A stretch of DNA of 64,000 nucleotides from Edolisoma coerulescens (Eukaryota; Chordata; Aves; Passeriformes; Campephagidae): assembly GCA_013397115.1 (NCBI GenBank), contig VWZW01007673.1, positions 1,138,382-1,202,381 on the forward strand, written 5' to 3'. The notes beneath the pieces are model-generated. The model worked only from the letters and a program-made list of their open reading frames with translations, did no database searches and was not told the DNA's origin. Both the position numbers and the translations under genes were made by a program. Position 1 is the stretch's first letter, and the number at the start of each line of letters is the position of its first letter. Shown one piece after another: positions 24,291-36,350 of this stretch.

Positions 24291-27200
24291 GCACTGTGGG
24301 TTTTATTTTTGAGATATGCAGTAATACAGAGGAAAAAGATTTTTCTTAATGGATCAGGTAAAATGGGATGTAACAGCTCTGTGGTATTCCCAAGTCTGAA
24401 GTGTGGTTGCAACTTCTTCAGATAAAGTGCTTTATATCATTTTAGTTACTGCTTGGGCCGTCACTTTATTAAGAAAAAATAAAAAATAAAGAAATGGGAG
24501 TACTTCAACTTCTTGGGAAACTCCTTGGGTTTAAGCCCTCTCGTTTCTTTGCTAAAGTGTAAGCTGGGGGTCAGGACTTCTCTACATGGCTGGAAATTTG
24601 CACTCATTGTGGAGTTAATCAGCAAAATTCTATGGGTGTTGTGATAATTAGTCTTCTCCAATGAATTTGGAATTATGGAACTGGAAATATTAGCATCTGC
24701 ATATTTTGCATGAGAATACAAGGAATAAAAACTATGCATGTTTAACTTAATAGCATTGATTTTGGAAAGTGGTTATTTATAGTCATTAGGTCTTAAGGAC
24801 TTTTTTTGTGTCACTCTTGAAGCTTCTAAAATAGGTTTCTAGGAACAGTTTTCATTGTTTCAAATTTTAGGCTCTCGCTTTCTTTCCTTGCCCCACTCTG
24901 ACTTAAATATCTTCTGCAATTTATTAGGTTACACTGGTTTATTTTTAATACTCTGCAATGGAGTTCATGGAGTGGCGGGGGAGGGAGGGAAGGTGCCTGT
25001 ACCTTCTTACTGCTCTGATCCTCTCAGTTATGCCTTGTCTCAAGGTGTCAACTTCAAATAAAATCAGAAAATGTCATCTGGCTCTGTGTCAGGTTGTATC
25101 ACTGTAATCTAACTGGTTTGGGTGATTATTTTTCCTGTCTTGCAGGAAGATGGATTTATTGAAGCTAAGTGTGAAATTGTTTCTCCTGTGGAGCCCTTGC
25201 ATGCTGGTGCCTTCAAATCTTATCATCCTGCCCTCTTGTGCTTCAGCTTTGGCCTGTGACATGCTTGTTCCCAAAATCCATGTCAAACCTGGGGCAGAGA
25301 ATATCCCTGGTGAGTGCCTAAAGCTGGCTGGGCACTGCTGAGGGAGGATGTCTGTCTGGCACTGCCTTCTTTCCTCCCCAGGAATGACCTCTTACCATGA
25401 TGCAAACCTAAGCTTTTCTTAAAAAAATTAGAATTTATGCTATCACTCAGTACAGATCCAAACTGACCTGTGAGCAACTGGATGCTGCTTTCCCTAGGGG
25501 GGAGAAAATGAAAGAAATGGGGGAAAAAAGTATAAAAAGCTGTTTCAATAAAGAAAAATCAATATTTATACTCACTGCAGGGTGCAGAATTTGGTTTAAT
25601 TAAGTAGGGAGAAAGTTTAGGTTGGGTCTTTCGACAGACCTTCCTCAGCTTCATGGTTGTTGTGTTTCACCAGCCATCTGTCCCACAGGCTCATGCCTGG
25701 CCATGTGCATCTTGGGCAGGAAGTGCTTCCTGCCCAGACTGCAAAGTAAATGGACACCTTCTTTCTTAACAGGTAATTTTTCTCAGGTAAATAATTTACA
25801 TTGGCAATGCCACACAGCCCAGGTGCTGTTTTAAAAAGGCACAGCCGTGTTGTAAGTCTAAGCTGCTCCTTTATTGTATAAAATTCAAGATAGCATGCTG
25901 GAGCTATGCAGAATATGTATTGCTTTGGGTCAGAAGATGAAACTATAATTGATGAAAGTATAAAATCAGGAGGTTGAATGTGTTAAAATGCAGAAATATT
26001 TATCTTGATCTGTTTAAAGCCAGGACAAAAAAAAAAAAAAAGGGCTATGTAGTATTGGAGTTCTTTAATTCTGTATGCATAATTTTATAAGGGTGGCCTA
26101 TATTTCTCTCTGATACAGATTCAGGCACTTCCCATGGCATTTTCTTATCCCAGCTAATGTGTATTTAAATTGTTACCAGGGCTCCTTCAACAACATGGGT
26201 GGACACTGACTTGTCTTGTCTAACCTTGGTGCTCCGCCAGCATCTATGGAGCTGGGGCTGTGAGAGCCGACAGGATCTGTGCCTGGGGGGTTGATGACAG
26301 CCAGGAGGAGGATAGCAAGTGCTACTCCAGCTTCCTGACACTTTTTGGCGTGTAGCTTTTTTTTTCTTCGAGGCAAGGAGAAATATTTTTGCTGCTGTTC
26401 TAATTGGCTCTTTTGGAAGGTATTTTTTCAAATGCTGGCACTGGTGGTATTTCTATGCACTATTTTTAGAAGCAAACAAAGTCTACCTTATCTATATGAT
26501 TTGCTTCCTGAAGCAGCACTGAAGCTGATTGAAAAATTTACTGTCATGTAGAGGGTAAAGGAGATTAATTTATTGTCTTTCTTACTGAAAGAGCACTCTT
26601 TAAAAGGCCCTGTGCCCACTGTGTGCCCTGTGGGGCACAGACAGCTGGTGATGACTTAGCAGGCTGAAACACTTTGCTGCAAGCAGAGCATTTTCAGCAC
26701 ATCCCCAGCTGAAGTAAGTGCTGTTAGATGGAACAGGATGTATATGAACAGAGTGCTGATGCTCAGGTTAATGAACCCAGATCCACCTCTACTGGCTCAA
26801 AGAATGACTGGTAGCATCATGAACACATTGCCTTCCATTATGAGGGATCATTTCCTTCTCAATCCCTCCCTTCATGGATTGTGGTTAGTTTTTAACATGT
26901 CATGTGCTGACCTGTCCCCTTTTTTCAGAATGTGACCAGAGATTTTTGACCCTTCTACAGGAGTGACCAGCACTGCCGGGTTGTCCTCTAGTGAGGTATT
27001 GGAGGTTGTAGTCATTCCTGCCTGAGCTCTAGAGGAAACCTCAGTCTGCAGCTCTGCCACTTAGATGGATCTGACTGAGGTAGGAATCAGTTACAGCCTG
27101 AAATAGTAACTGGAGTGCAAGTCTATCACTGTTAAGTTCATGTCTTTGGCAAGTGCTGTTGGGGAAATAGGGAAACTCTGTACACACACTGGGAAATATG

Positions 27201-28184
27201 AGAACTCTGAATATACTTTCCTCTGTCCCCCAGCTGGCTCTTAAACTTGACATCATCAACATATGACCATTTTGGCATCACAGGAAGACTCCTCTGGAAC
27301 TGTGATTTTCAGTGAATTGTTCTACTTTGAATCTTGTTAACCACCCTGATTTCCACCTCTCACTCCTCACTTGGAACTTGGTCCAATGGGAGCTCAAATT
27401 TTGCACTAATGAATCCTCTAGGCTACACTGAGAAAAACAGGAGGGCTCCCCTCTGTACTCTTGCATCTGCAGCATGGTGCAGTTAAAAATCACATAAATT
27501 ATTAAAACAGATGTTTTGCAGAAAACAATCCTGAAATGGATAAGGAAATGAATTATTCATTGTTTTCCTTAGTTTGCGGCAGTGCAGGTTTTCTGTAAGA
27601 CTTGCCAAAGATTAGACAGGACTCTTCCTACCAGATCCTACAGGAATGTAGCAGGACAGGCTTTGTGCTTTCCCCTGTGAGCAGTGCACATAGAAATCAG
27701 GTCATTACTTACTCTAGTAAAGTGTTCTACTCTATATAGAACTATAATTAGAATAGAGATTTAGCTCTAAAAGCTCCAAGCAAGAGCTGGGTACAGCAGC
27801 TTAGCTCCAAATGAGCTATGAGGAAGGGCAGAAGGCTGGTTACTTGTGTCGTCGCATTCCTAGGCCTGGGCTCCACTGAGCCAAAGGACTGACAAAGCTG
27901 TAGGTGGTGTATTCCCCAAAGAGCTTACAGCCTGGAATGAGGCAGAGGAGCAGGACCAGGGAGCAGGAGGCCAACAGCACAGCTGGCAGCTCAGCAAAGC
28001 AGAGCAGCACAAGAGGAGCTGGAAAAAAGGGCCATGAGGTCGCCTGTTGTATGTTTACAGGCAGTATTGCCCAATCGAAAGGGTAACCAAGGAAGGCACA
28101 TGCAGGTGGCTGTGAAAAACCCAACTCATGGACAACAGGGCATGGCACTGGGACACCGGAAATGAGGACAAAGACCCCAGCTTA
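24291..28184. other. Intergenic sequence after ELMOD1
   Basis: No gene is recognised. Extra AATAAA hexamers (near 24722, 25053, 25547) could end longer ELMOD1 transcripts. A G-rich run is at 24976-24992 and an A run at 26027-26041. Confidence 0.55.
26027..26041. repeat. Poly(A) run
   Basis: Fifteen consecutive A residues. Confidence 0.85.
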
Positions 28185-28685
28185 AGCAGTGCATTGAGCT
28201 CTGGGGTCCTCAACACAGGTTGGACATGGACCTGTTTGAGCGATTTCAGAGGAGGGACACCAGGATGATTGATTAAAGGGATGGAGCTCCTCTCCTATGA
28301 AGAAAGGCTGACAGAATTGGAATTGTTCAGCCTGGAAAAGAGTAGCTTTGGGGTGGTCTAATTGCAGCCAGTACGTGAACCATCTACAAGAAAGATGGAG
28401 GGGGAATTTACAAGAGCATGTAGTGACAGGACAAGGGGGAATGGCTTCCAGCTCAAAGAGGGCAGGTTTAGATATTACGAAGAAATTCTTTACTGTGAAG
28501 GCAGTGAGGCACTGGACAGGTTGCCAGATAATCTGTGGATGCCCCATCCCTGGAAGTGTTTAAGGACAGGCTGGATGGGGCTCTGAGCAACCTGTTCTAG
28601 TGAATGGTGTCTCTGCAGGCAATCAGAAGCAGATTAATTTAAGGTCCCTTCCAATCCAGGCCATTCAGTGATTCTGTGATCCCTG
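28185..28685 (+). mobile_element. CR1 LINE 3' fragment
   Basis: It starts near ggttggacatggacctgttt and runs through cctatgaagaaaggctgaca, a gatattacgaagaaattctt segment and gatgccccatccctggaagt to the tail ccattcagtgattctgtgat. 5'-truncated with small indels. Confidence 0.9.
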
Positions 28686-31600
28686 GTGCCTACCACATGG
28701 ATGAGAAGAAAATCTGTGGTTTTCAAAAGAGACTTTCAGGAAGTATCAATAAGATGTCAACATAGCCTAGATGTAAAGCCCTGAAGGAAGGCTAAGGGCC
28801 AAAGTGGGGCCCTTGGTCATGGTCCAGAGACAAGATAGGAGTGTTCTCCACAGTTAGGAAGTGCTTTTAGGGAATCAGCCTATGAAACCTGCCTGCTCAT
28901 CCCTGAGAATCTGCCTCTGCTTGATGTGCTGGATGGGGGAATACCAAAGGGGCAGGATGCAGAAGACCCAAGGATGCAGTTTGCTGTCTCTCTTTGATAG
29001 GGGCATTTGTGATGCTGATTTGGCTCTGGATGGTCTCACAGGTTCCTTTAAGCTGTTATGACTAAGCCATCGTTTGCCTCTTCACTCTCTCCCAGTTTTC
29101 CATTCGCATTGGCTGGTTGGTTTGAATTTAAGCCAACTGGCAAACACTTTGCCTCCAGTTTCCATGCCTCTGGCCCCACTGGCCCTTCTCACACATGGTT
29201 CAGCAAGCCATTTTGCAGAGGATGTGAGTGTCACTTCTCCATAGCTCTGTGGCCAAAAAAGAGCAGAAAAAGAACAGTGGGAGCAGAGGTCTGAGAAGGC
29301 TGAAGTGTCCTGACCTGGTGAGCCCCCTCCTCTTGTCCCAGTTTGCAGGGGGCCACTGTGACACCAGGGGTAGGAAAGTTGCTCTAAGCTTGACTGTCTC
29401 CAGGCTGCTGTCTCTGACTGCTTTGTGCCTTTCTTGAGGGCTGTGGGAAAGGGACATGAGCATGTGGCTGCATGGACAACCCAGGGCTTCTCTAGCTCAG
29501 CTGCTAACACTGCATGGGGTTGTTCTACCCCTAAAGCACCCTTAACCTCCCACCAGGCTCCCTCCAGGGAGAATCAGCTTCTTTTGCCTTGAAGAACAGA
29601 ATGGAGATTTGGGGGGTTTTTTTGCCCATGCCTGAGACAGGCTTCAGTTAGTGTAAGTCATGTCTGTCTGCTGTGAAACTCACCAAATTTACACCAGTTC
29701 CAAATTTGACCAGAAGAAATGAATCCAGCAGCAGCAAAGAACAGGGAATCCTGAGCCCTGGCAGGAAGTTATAATGCCAGCACAGTACTCTGCTTCATTA
29801 GCTGGATAAAAAGACAGGTCTGAGGGAGATGTGACTGTCAACTATCTAGCTGTAACCAAAAATCAGTAAAAATAAAAGAACTCTTTAACAACAATGTAAT
29901 ATTAAGAATCAGGCATTATTTATTCGTCTGGAGGCAAGAGGGAATATGTCCTCTGAAATACCGTGCATGCTGAGGACAGGAAATCTCCTGTTTATATACT
30001 GAATTTTAGGTACATATTCATTGATTGTCGCAGAATAAACATACATCTGTGATAGTCTTTTCCCTGAAATCATTGACATATTTTCCCTCCCCTTTACACA
30101 TGTGTTCTTCTGTGCTGGGGGTGTCTTTGGTGGTCCCTGGTGGTCAGCAATCCCAAAGCCAGACCTGAATGACCAGTGAACTCGTAAAACTTGGCAGAAC
30201 CGTGGCTGGTTGCTTTCAAGTTCTCCTTCTTACACAATGGGCTTTGTTCCACAGGCCAGTGGTTTTGAAGAATAAGCATTGTGTTAGCTCACCAGGTGTA
30301 GATGATTTTTCATCTGGCAACACAGTGAGTGGGTCAGAAAGCTTTCCTTGATCGTTGGTGTGAGAGCACTTGTATTAAAGGGTACACTAACCATTCATAT
30401 CCTTAGAGACTATTTAAAAAGCTTGCCAGTGACTTTCTCCTTGAGTGAAAGATCAGTGCTTTTGGAGCACTAAACTGATTTCTAATTCCAGTAGAGATCC
30501 AAAAGATACAGAGAGTTGGTGGGAACCTGCATTTTGGAGCTGTCTGAACTGCAAATCAGAGAGAGATGCTGGCACTTTAGTTTGCATGTATAGGTGCAAG
30601 TTAAGAATAGAGAATAAAGCAATCAACATGGCTGTCTAGAAACAGTATCTTTTGTGATCCTCTTAAATTTATTATGGATGTCTACAATCACTGCCTATGA
30701 GTCTTGTACATAATCGTGATTAACTTCTATGTCACAGTTCTATTCCATTATTTTTAGGCACAGCAATGACAGCTCCTTGACATCTTAGTGATGAGAATTA
30801 GAGACCCTCTTCCCCAAAGAAAGAGAATTGCCCTTGGGGTAGATCACCGAGGGAGGCAATGCCACCTATGTCATTTGGGTTAGATCACCTGTGATGCTAC
30901 TGAAAATTTAATCAGTATAATCCTAATATCAAGTGCCTAAACTTCAGACAGGCATATAAGCACAAGTGAAAATGTTCATAAGACCATGTACCTATGTAGA
31001 AAAAAGATAAGCCTGAAATACCCATTGCGGCTGGGGGCTGCAGAGTGATGAATTACCTGCACAAGCAGTGAGACTTCTGCATTGGTCTTGCGCTGCGCCA
31101 AGAGTTAATTCCAGGATACCTCAGCTCACTGCTGCTCCTGGGATCAAAGCATTTGCAATATTTTCATTTTCTTTATATTAAATTGTCTGTAACAAAAGGG
31201 CAATGGGAAAAATACTGTGGTTTAGAGAGAGCAAATTTTTTTGTTGACAAGTCCACATAATATCAGTGTATCTCAGCTGACTGCTGTCATATGACTGAGT
31301 ACCAATAGCCATGCTCCAGCAAGGACAAGTAATGCTTTGCCCATCATAAGGAATTCAGTGTCACAAAATCCCTGTACCTGGACAAGTAACACCTTCTTAT
31401 CACATTTGAGGGAAAGAAGGTGCAAAATAATATTGGTTTCAATTATGCTAGTGCATGGAAGAGGGCTGAATTCCCATGCTCTCCTTTCTTGCTTTAGCCA
31501 TGAGGAAACTTTCTCCAAAAAACAAGTAGGATACCCTCTGAGAATGAAATATCTTGGTTTATAGCCGGTGAATACAAATTTTGGGTATGATCTCATTGTT

Positions 31601-31760
31601 TTGTCTCAGCTGCTGTAGCAGCCACTTCTCTGACATGGCTGAACTTTGTGTTATTCCATACGTATATGCACTGAGCATGGAACACAGTGTCTCATCCTGT
31701 TTAAAGCTATCACACCATCATCACCCTGCACCACCTGAAATCTGACCTTTAAGCAATATC
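28686..31760. other. Intergenic, no gene seen
   Basis: Mixed-composition sequence between a CR1 copy and the solo LTR. Short reading frames occur on both strands, but none shows a known motif. Confidence 0.55.
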
Positions 31761-32293
31761 TGTGCTGATTTTGGCTGAGGTGAAGTTAATTTTCTTCATA
31801 GTAGCTACTGTGGGGCTGTGTTTTGGATCTGTGCTGGAAACAGATAATACAGAGATATTTTTGTTACTGCTGAGAAGGGCTTACACCAACCCAGCAGTGA
31901 GATGGCTGGGGGTGCACAAGAATTTGGAAAGGGACAGAGTTGGGGCCAACAGGATATTCCAGACCATATGGAATCATACGCAGCATATAAAGCTGGGAGA
32001 GGGAGGAAATGGCAATGCTTGGAGTGATGGTGTCTGTCTTCCCAAATAACCATTACATGTGATGGATTCCTTTCCTGGAGATGGCTAAACTTGCCCTTGG
32101 GAAGTGGTGAATTAATTCCTTATTCTGTTTTGTTTGTAGGTGAGGCTTTTGCTTTACCTATTAAACTGTCTTTATCTCAGCCCAGGAGTTTTCTCACTTT
32201 TACCCTTCTGATTCCCTCCTCCATCCCACAGTTGGGGGGGGTGATGGAGTGGCTGGGTGGTGCTGAGTTGCCATCTGGGTCTAAACCACAACA
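31761..32293 (+). mobile_element. Solo LTR of an avian endogenous retrovirus
   Basis: It starts TGTGCTGATTTTGGCTGAGG and ends near ACCACAACA. It has a TATA box (catataaagctggg, TATAAA at 31986-31991) and an ATTAAA poly(A) signal at 32160-32165 followed by actgtctttatctcag. The whole matches the general text of a common avian ERV LTR, as I recall it. No internal viral genes flank it, so it is a solo LTR left by recombination. No matching 5-bp target duplication is visible (atatc left, ccacc right). Confidence 0.85.
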
Positions 32294-32649
32294 CCACCTA
32301 AATACAAAAAGTCAGATATCCCTGGCAGAGGGGGTATCTTCCTCTGTTTAATGCCCGGCACTTGTTCTCGTTTCTAACAAGTTAACCTTCGTACCTTTGG
32401 GTTTTGCCTCCTTGCCTATTTTTTCACCTGCAGTCTTATCTCCTCAAAACCAAAGTCTCACTCCCCCTTCAAAACTTTTCTTCTTGCAAGGCCCCCACAA
32501 CCTAAGTCTTCACCACTGATGTCTGACTATACAATGAACTTGAAATCATAAGAGAAAAAAACAAAACCACAAAAAACAACTTCAAAGCCGTAAGCACCAA
32601 CATTTTTATGAACAGCCTCACATTATGGTGAGTGAAGGGCCATAATGAT

Positions 32650-33078
32650 GATGAAAGGTTTAGAGGGGAAGCTCTATGAGGAGTGGCTGGGGTCACTTGT
32701 TCTGTTCAGCCTGGAGAAGAGGAGACTGAGGACAGACTTCATTGCAGTTACAACTTCCTTGTGAGGGGAAGAGGAGGGGCAGGAACTGATCTGTTCTCTG
32801 TGGTGACCAGTGACAAGACCCAAGGAAATGGTCTGAAGTTGTGTCAGGGGAGGTTTAGTTTGGATATTAGGAAAAAGTTTTTCACCCAGAGGGTGGTTGG
32901 GCCCTGGAACAGGCTCCCCAGGGAGGTTGTCACCACACCAAACCAGACAGAGCTCAAAAAGAACTTGTAAAATGCTCTGAGGAATATGGTGTGATTCTTG
33001 GGGTTGTCTGTGCAGGGACAGAAGTTGGACTTTGGTGATCTTCGTGGATCCCTTCCAACTCAGGTGGTTCTATGATTA
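32650..33078 (+). mobile_element. CR1 LINE 3' fragment (different subfamily)
   Basis: It includes cagcctggagaagaggagac, gggaggtttagtttggatat and ccctggaacaggctccccag, with tail tcccttccaactcaggtggttctatgatt split over the last 30 bases. The body differs from the 9562 and 28185 copies, suggesting another CR1 subfamily. Confidence 0.85.
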
Positions 33079-33189
33079 ATTGCTTTCCTGTTGCCCCCTC
33101 TGCGTTATAACCAGGGACCATTCTGGGGTAAAAGAACGAGATTTCTCGTCTTGTTACCAAAAACACGCAGAGGTTTTGGACAATCCCCA

Positions 33190-33365
33190 TTCTCCCGGTG
33201 CCAGGGTCGCTCCCAATCCCGGCGCTGCCACCGCCTCCCGCCGGGCAGAGCCGCCCCGGCAGCCGCGGAGGGTGAAGCGCCGCCGCCTCAGCACCCTGGA
33301 CAGCGCCGGGCAGCGCCGGGCGCTGCGGGGCTGGCACAGCTCCCGGTGCCACCGACTGGGTGCGC
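33190..33365. promoter_or_regulatory. Small CpG-dense island
   Basis: I count about two dozen CpG in 180 bp, in a window where CpG is otherwise rare. It includes a tandem cagcgccggg repeat. Overlapping frames on both strands are open because of the low stop density in GC-rich DNA. No TATA box or recognisable exon is attached, so a promoter role is only inferred. Confidence 0.5.
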
Positions 33366-33687
33366 TGGGCCTCCGAGGCAAAAGTAACAACCCTCTCTGC
33401 CAGCTCCTGGTCATTCCCGTGTTACAGCCCTTTGCTGCCACTGAGCGCTGGAACAATAGCAGTGGGGATGCTTTGTAACTATCTCCAAGAAAGCCGTATT
33501 AATCAAATTAGGTAAATTATAGTTGAGTTTCTGACAGAATTCAGAGTTTGGCAGTCATGTTGAGGCCATGCCCTTCAGGGCTTTGGAACTGTACTGGGTG
33601 ATTTTTCGCTCAGTTTGCCTGTCAAAGTTCACAGAGTGGCTGGACAATGCTCTTGGCCATGTGGTTTAGTTTTACATATTGCAGCGA

Positions 33688-33760
33688 GGAGCAGGGTGTT
33701 GGACTCGATGATCCTTCTGAGTCCCCTTCCAGCTTGACATAATTTATGCTTCTATTCTAT
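33688..33760 (+). mobile_element. Short CR1 3' end fragment
   Basis: It contains gcagggtgttggactcgatg, atccttctgagtccccttcc and a decayed tail tgcttctattctat. Confidence 0.75.
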
Positions 33761-33765
33761 CAAGA

Positions 33766-34879
33766 GTTGCCTGAATAGGAGTTGGCTGTTGTGAATTCCC
33801 TCACCTTAGTGGAAGTCTACCAAGGATCCTGCACTTCAAGGTCTGAGAGATCCCAAAGAGACAGGAGCAGCCTGAAGGAAATAAAATCAGTGCAGCATTT
33901 GTCTTCCCTGAGGCAAGCATTTTCCATGCTGTGAAACACTGCTCTGAGTCACCTAAACACTTCCTAAATTTCACCAAGGAAAGTGCAGATAGGCCTGTTC
34001 ACATACCCCTTATTTGTTCCTGCAAGGAAATTACAGCAACTTTCTATTAGCGTTTCTCTCCATTGTGAAATGCCCTCCTCTTCATTGAGCCAGGCTGGGA
34101 AGGCTGAGGCCTCTTAACCCTGAAAGAAGCCTTTGATATTTGCTTTCATAGGAACTCCCCAAGAGGTAGTATCCCTCTCCAAGCTAAGACAGTTGTTATA
34201 AAGTATTTCTGGTGGATTTTTGAACCAGACCACTGGCAGCATCTCTTCACATTGGTAGCCCTGCAACTCTCAACACCGAAGCATAGTAATCAACTACACC
34301 ACCCATTAGTTAGACAAAGAAAACTGCTCCGAAGTCTCCATTGCTAACACCCAAACCCATTACTTTGTGTGCAAGGAAAAGAGTTTTCTCTTTCTTCTTT
34401 GCAGCTATGTTGTATATATTTGAAGGCTGTTAACAATCTTCTTTTGTCTTATTTGGCCCACCCCCATTCCCAGTGAGGTGCCTGGTGTCTGCTGCTGGGT
34501 CTGGCCACATTGGTGCCCTGTTGACAGGTAAAACAAGGAGCAATAACACTCCAAAATATCTCCTGAGATTTAGCAGTCTGTGAGTTAAGCTTCCTATGGA
34601 GCCAGCAGATCTATCCTCGTATTTGTCAGGACTTGATGCCTTTTTTCTCCTTCTGCAGATTTGTCTAAACATTTTTAAACATATCTGTTCTGTTTTCTTT
34701 CAGAACATCTTGTACTTTTGTGTTTTACATCTCAGTTTTGCTCTGTGAAATGCCTTTCTTCATTTTATATGCCGCTGTTATGTTTGCTATTTATTTGATG
34801 GACTGAGAGACTGCAAGTAGCCAGTCTTTGTGCCTGTGTTTGTTACTACTCATGTGTTTTCTTCAGTTTCCTTTTTTTA
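33766..34879. other. Intergenic, no gene seen
   Basis: Unique-looking sequence between a CR1 tail and the ancient LINE. Part of it may be further decayed LINE. Confidence 0.5.
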
Positions 34880-36350
34880 TTTCAGATAAAGGGATCTAGT
34901 TCTACTTAATTTCTTCCCAAGTCGAAACTGTTACAATGCTTTTCATCTTTTTATTGCCCTCTGCAATTTTTCCAACACTCACAATGGAGCTGATGTGTTC
35001 AGGGAACTCTCTGCAGTAATTCCTAGATTTTTCCTGTATGCCAGTGTCTGCTGACAGCATTATTTTGTGTGCTGGACTGTCCTTTCTCCCTATGCATCCT
35101 CCTTCACATTTATCAACTTTCAATTTTATCTACCATTTTATCGCTTATAATTTGTCATTCAGATGATTTTCTGCAATCCCCTCATCTATGACATTTATAT
35201 CACCAGAAAATTTTGCAATCCGTCTGCTTTTCCTGTGAATATGTTAAACGATGCAGTCTCTTGTGGGCCTCCTTTTATTATTCAACTTCACTGTTCACTG
35301 CCGCTCTCTTTCTGTCTTTCACCCAGCTAAAGGGAGAACTCCCCTTTCTGTCCCATGGCACTTTGTGGGTTTTGAAACATATTGACCGGCTCACTTCCAC
35401 TGACGGCTTCAGAATTGTGATAGACAGCGAGAGCAGGGTTTCCCTTTGCAGAAGCCTTGCTGACTTTTTCCACTTAAAATCATAGAACTGTAGACTTGTT
35501 CAGATTGGAAAAGGCCCTTAAAATCATCAGCTCCAACCGTTGACCAGGGCCTGCCAAGTCCACCACTAAACCATGTCCCTGAGTGCCACATCTGCACATC
35601 TTTTAAATACCTCCAGAGATATTGATTCCACCACTTCCCTGGGCAGCCTGTTCCAATGCTTGACAACTCAAGGCAATTCCATGCCTTTGAATTCTGTCTG
35701 TTTCTTTTCTGTGGTTTGGCTTTTTTTCCAATATGGAAACAGAACTTCCTGGTCTGTAACTGCCCAGCTGTCCTCTGCAGTCCTCTTAAAAACTTCTACT
35801 TCATCTGCCACCTCCTGTTCCTCTGGTACCAGTCTGATGTGAGCAATAAGTTACACTCCACAGTAACTTGGCAGGCAATTTCATATCCAAGCTCCTTTAA
35901 AATCACTGGGTGAACATCATCTGGTCCTGCTGTTATATTACTGTTCATGCTATTGGCTTCTGGCCCATCAGTTGAGACCATTTCTCATCAGCTGCAGATC
36001 AAATTTCTAGCATGGAAACTCTCCTAATCCCTTCCACACTGAGCACTGCTGCAGGTAATTATTATACCTTTCCTATACCAAACATATTTTCTGAGCACTC
36101 CTGCTCTGTATCTATCATCTGCAAGTCTTCTGGCAGGCTGCCTGCTTCTGATGTATTTTATTTTTAGCTTTTAATGCACCTGCCCTAGTGATAATCAACA
36201 TTTTTCTTGCCCTCCTTACAACCTTTTATTCAACTTTTCTGACTTCTTTTCAGTTTTGCCAATGTAGATACATTTTCTGTGTTTTGAGCAGTAGTATTTT
36301 ACTCCCAACTCCTCCCTGTGCTTTGCTGATTCTTCTTTTAGCCTTCCTTG
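34880..36350 (-). mobile_element. Ancient CR1/L3-like LINE, decayed
   Basis: Minus-strand translation of 35800-35981 contains AGPDDVHPVILKELGYEIA, which matches the LINE reverse-transcriptase motif GPD-x-x-HPxVLKEL. Further along the minus strand, 35210-35240 reads IAKFSGD, a decayed version of the FADD catalytic box. Then 35040-35123 reads KVDKCEGGCIGRKDS, the KCxxxxxG segment that follows it in CR1/L3 elements. The order agrees with one element on the minus strand. Stops and indels are many. Outer limits are approximate. Bases 35476-35672 belong to a younger insertion. Confidence 0.7.
35476..35672 (-). mobile_element. CR1 LINE 3' end nested in older LINE
   Basis: It begins aaaatcatagaactgtagac and contains accatgtccctgagtgccac and cacttccctgggcagcctgt, like the start of the 11421 copy. 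It lies between the two halves of the ancient LINE and so inserted after it. Confidence 0.9.

Noticed and set aside
33080..33478. Overlapping 100-132 codon frames on both strands over the CpG-rich segment
   Set aside because: GC-rich DNA has few stop codons; the translations are low-complexity Pro/Ala/Arg text and overlap on both strands.
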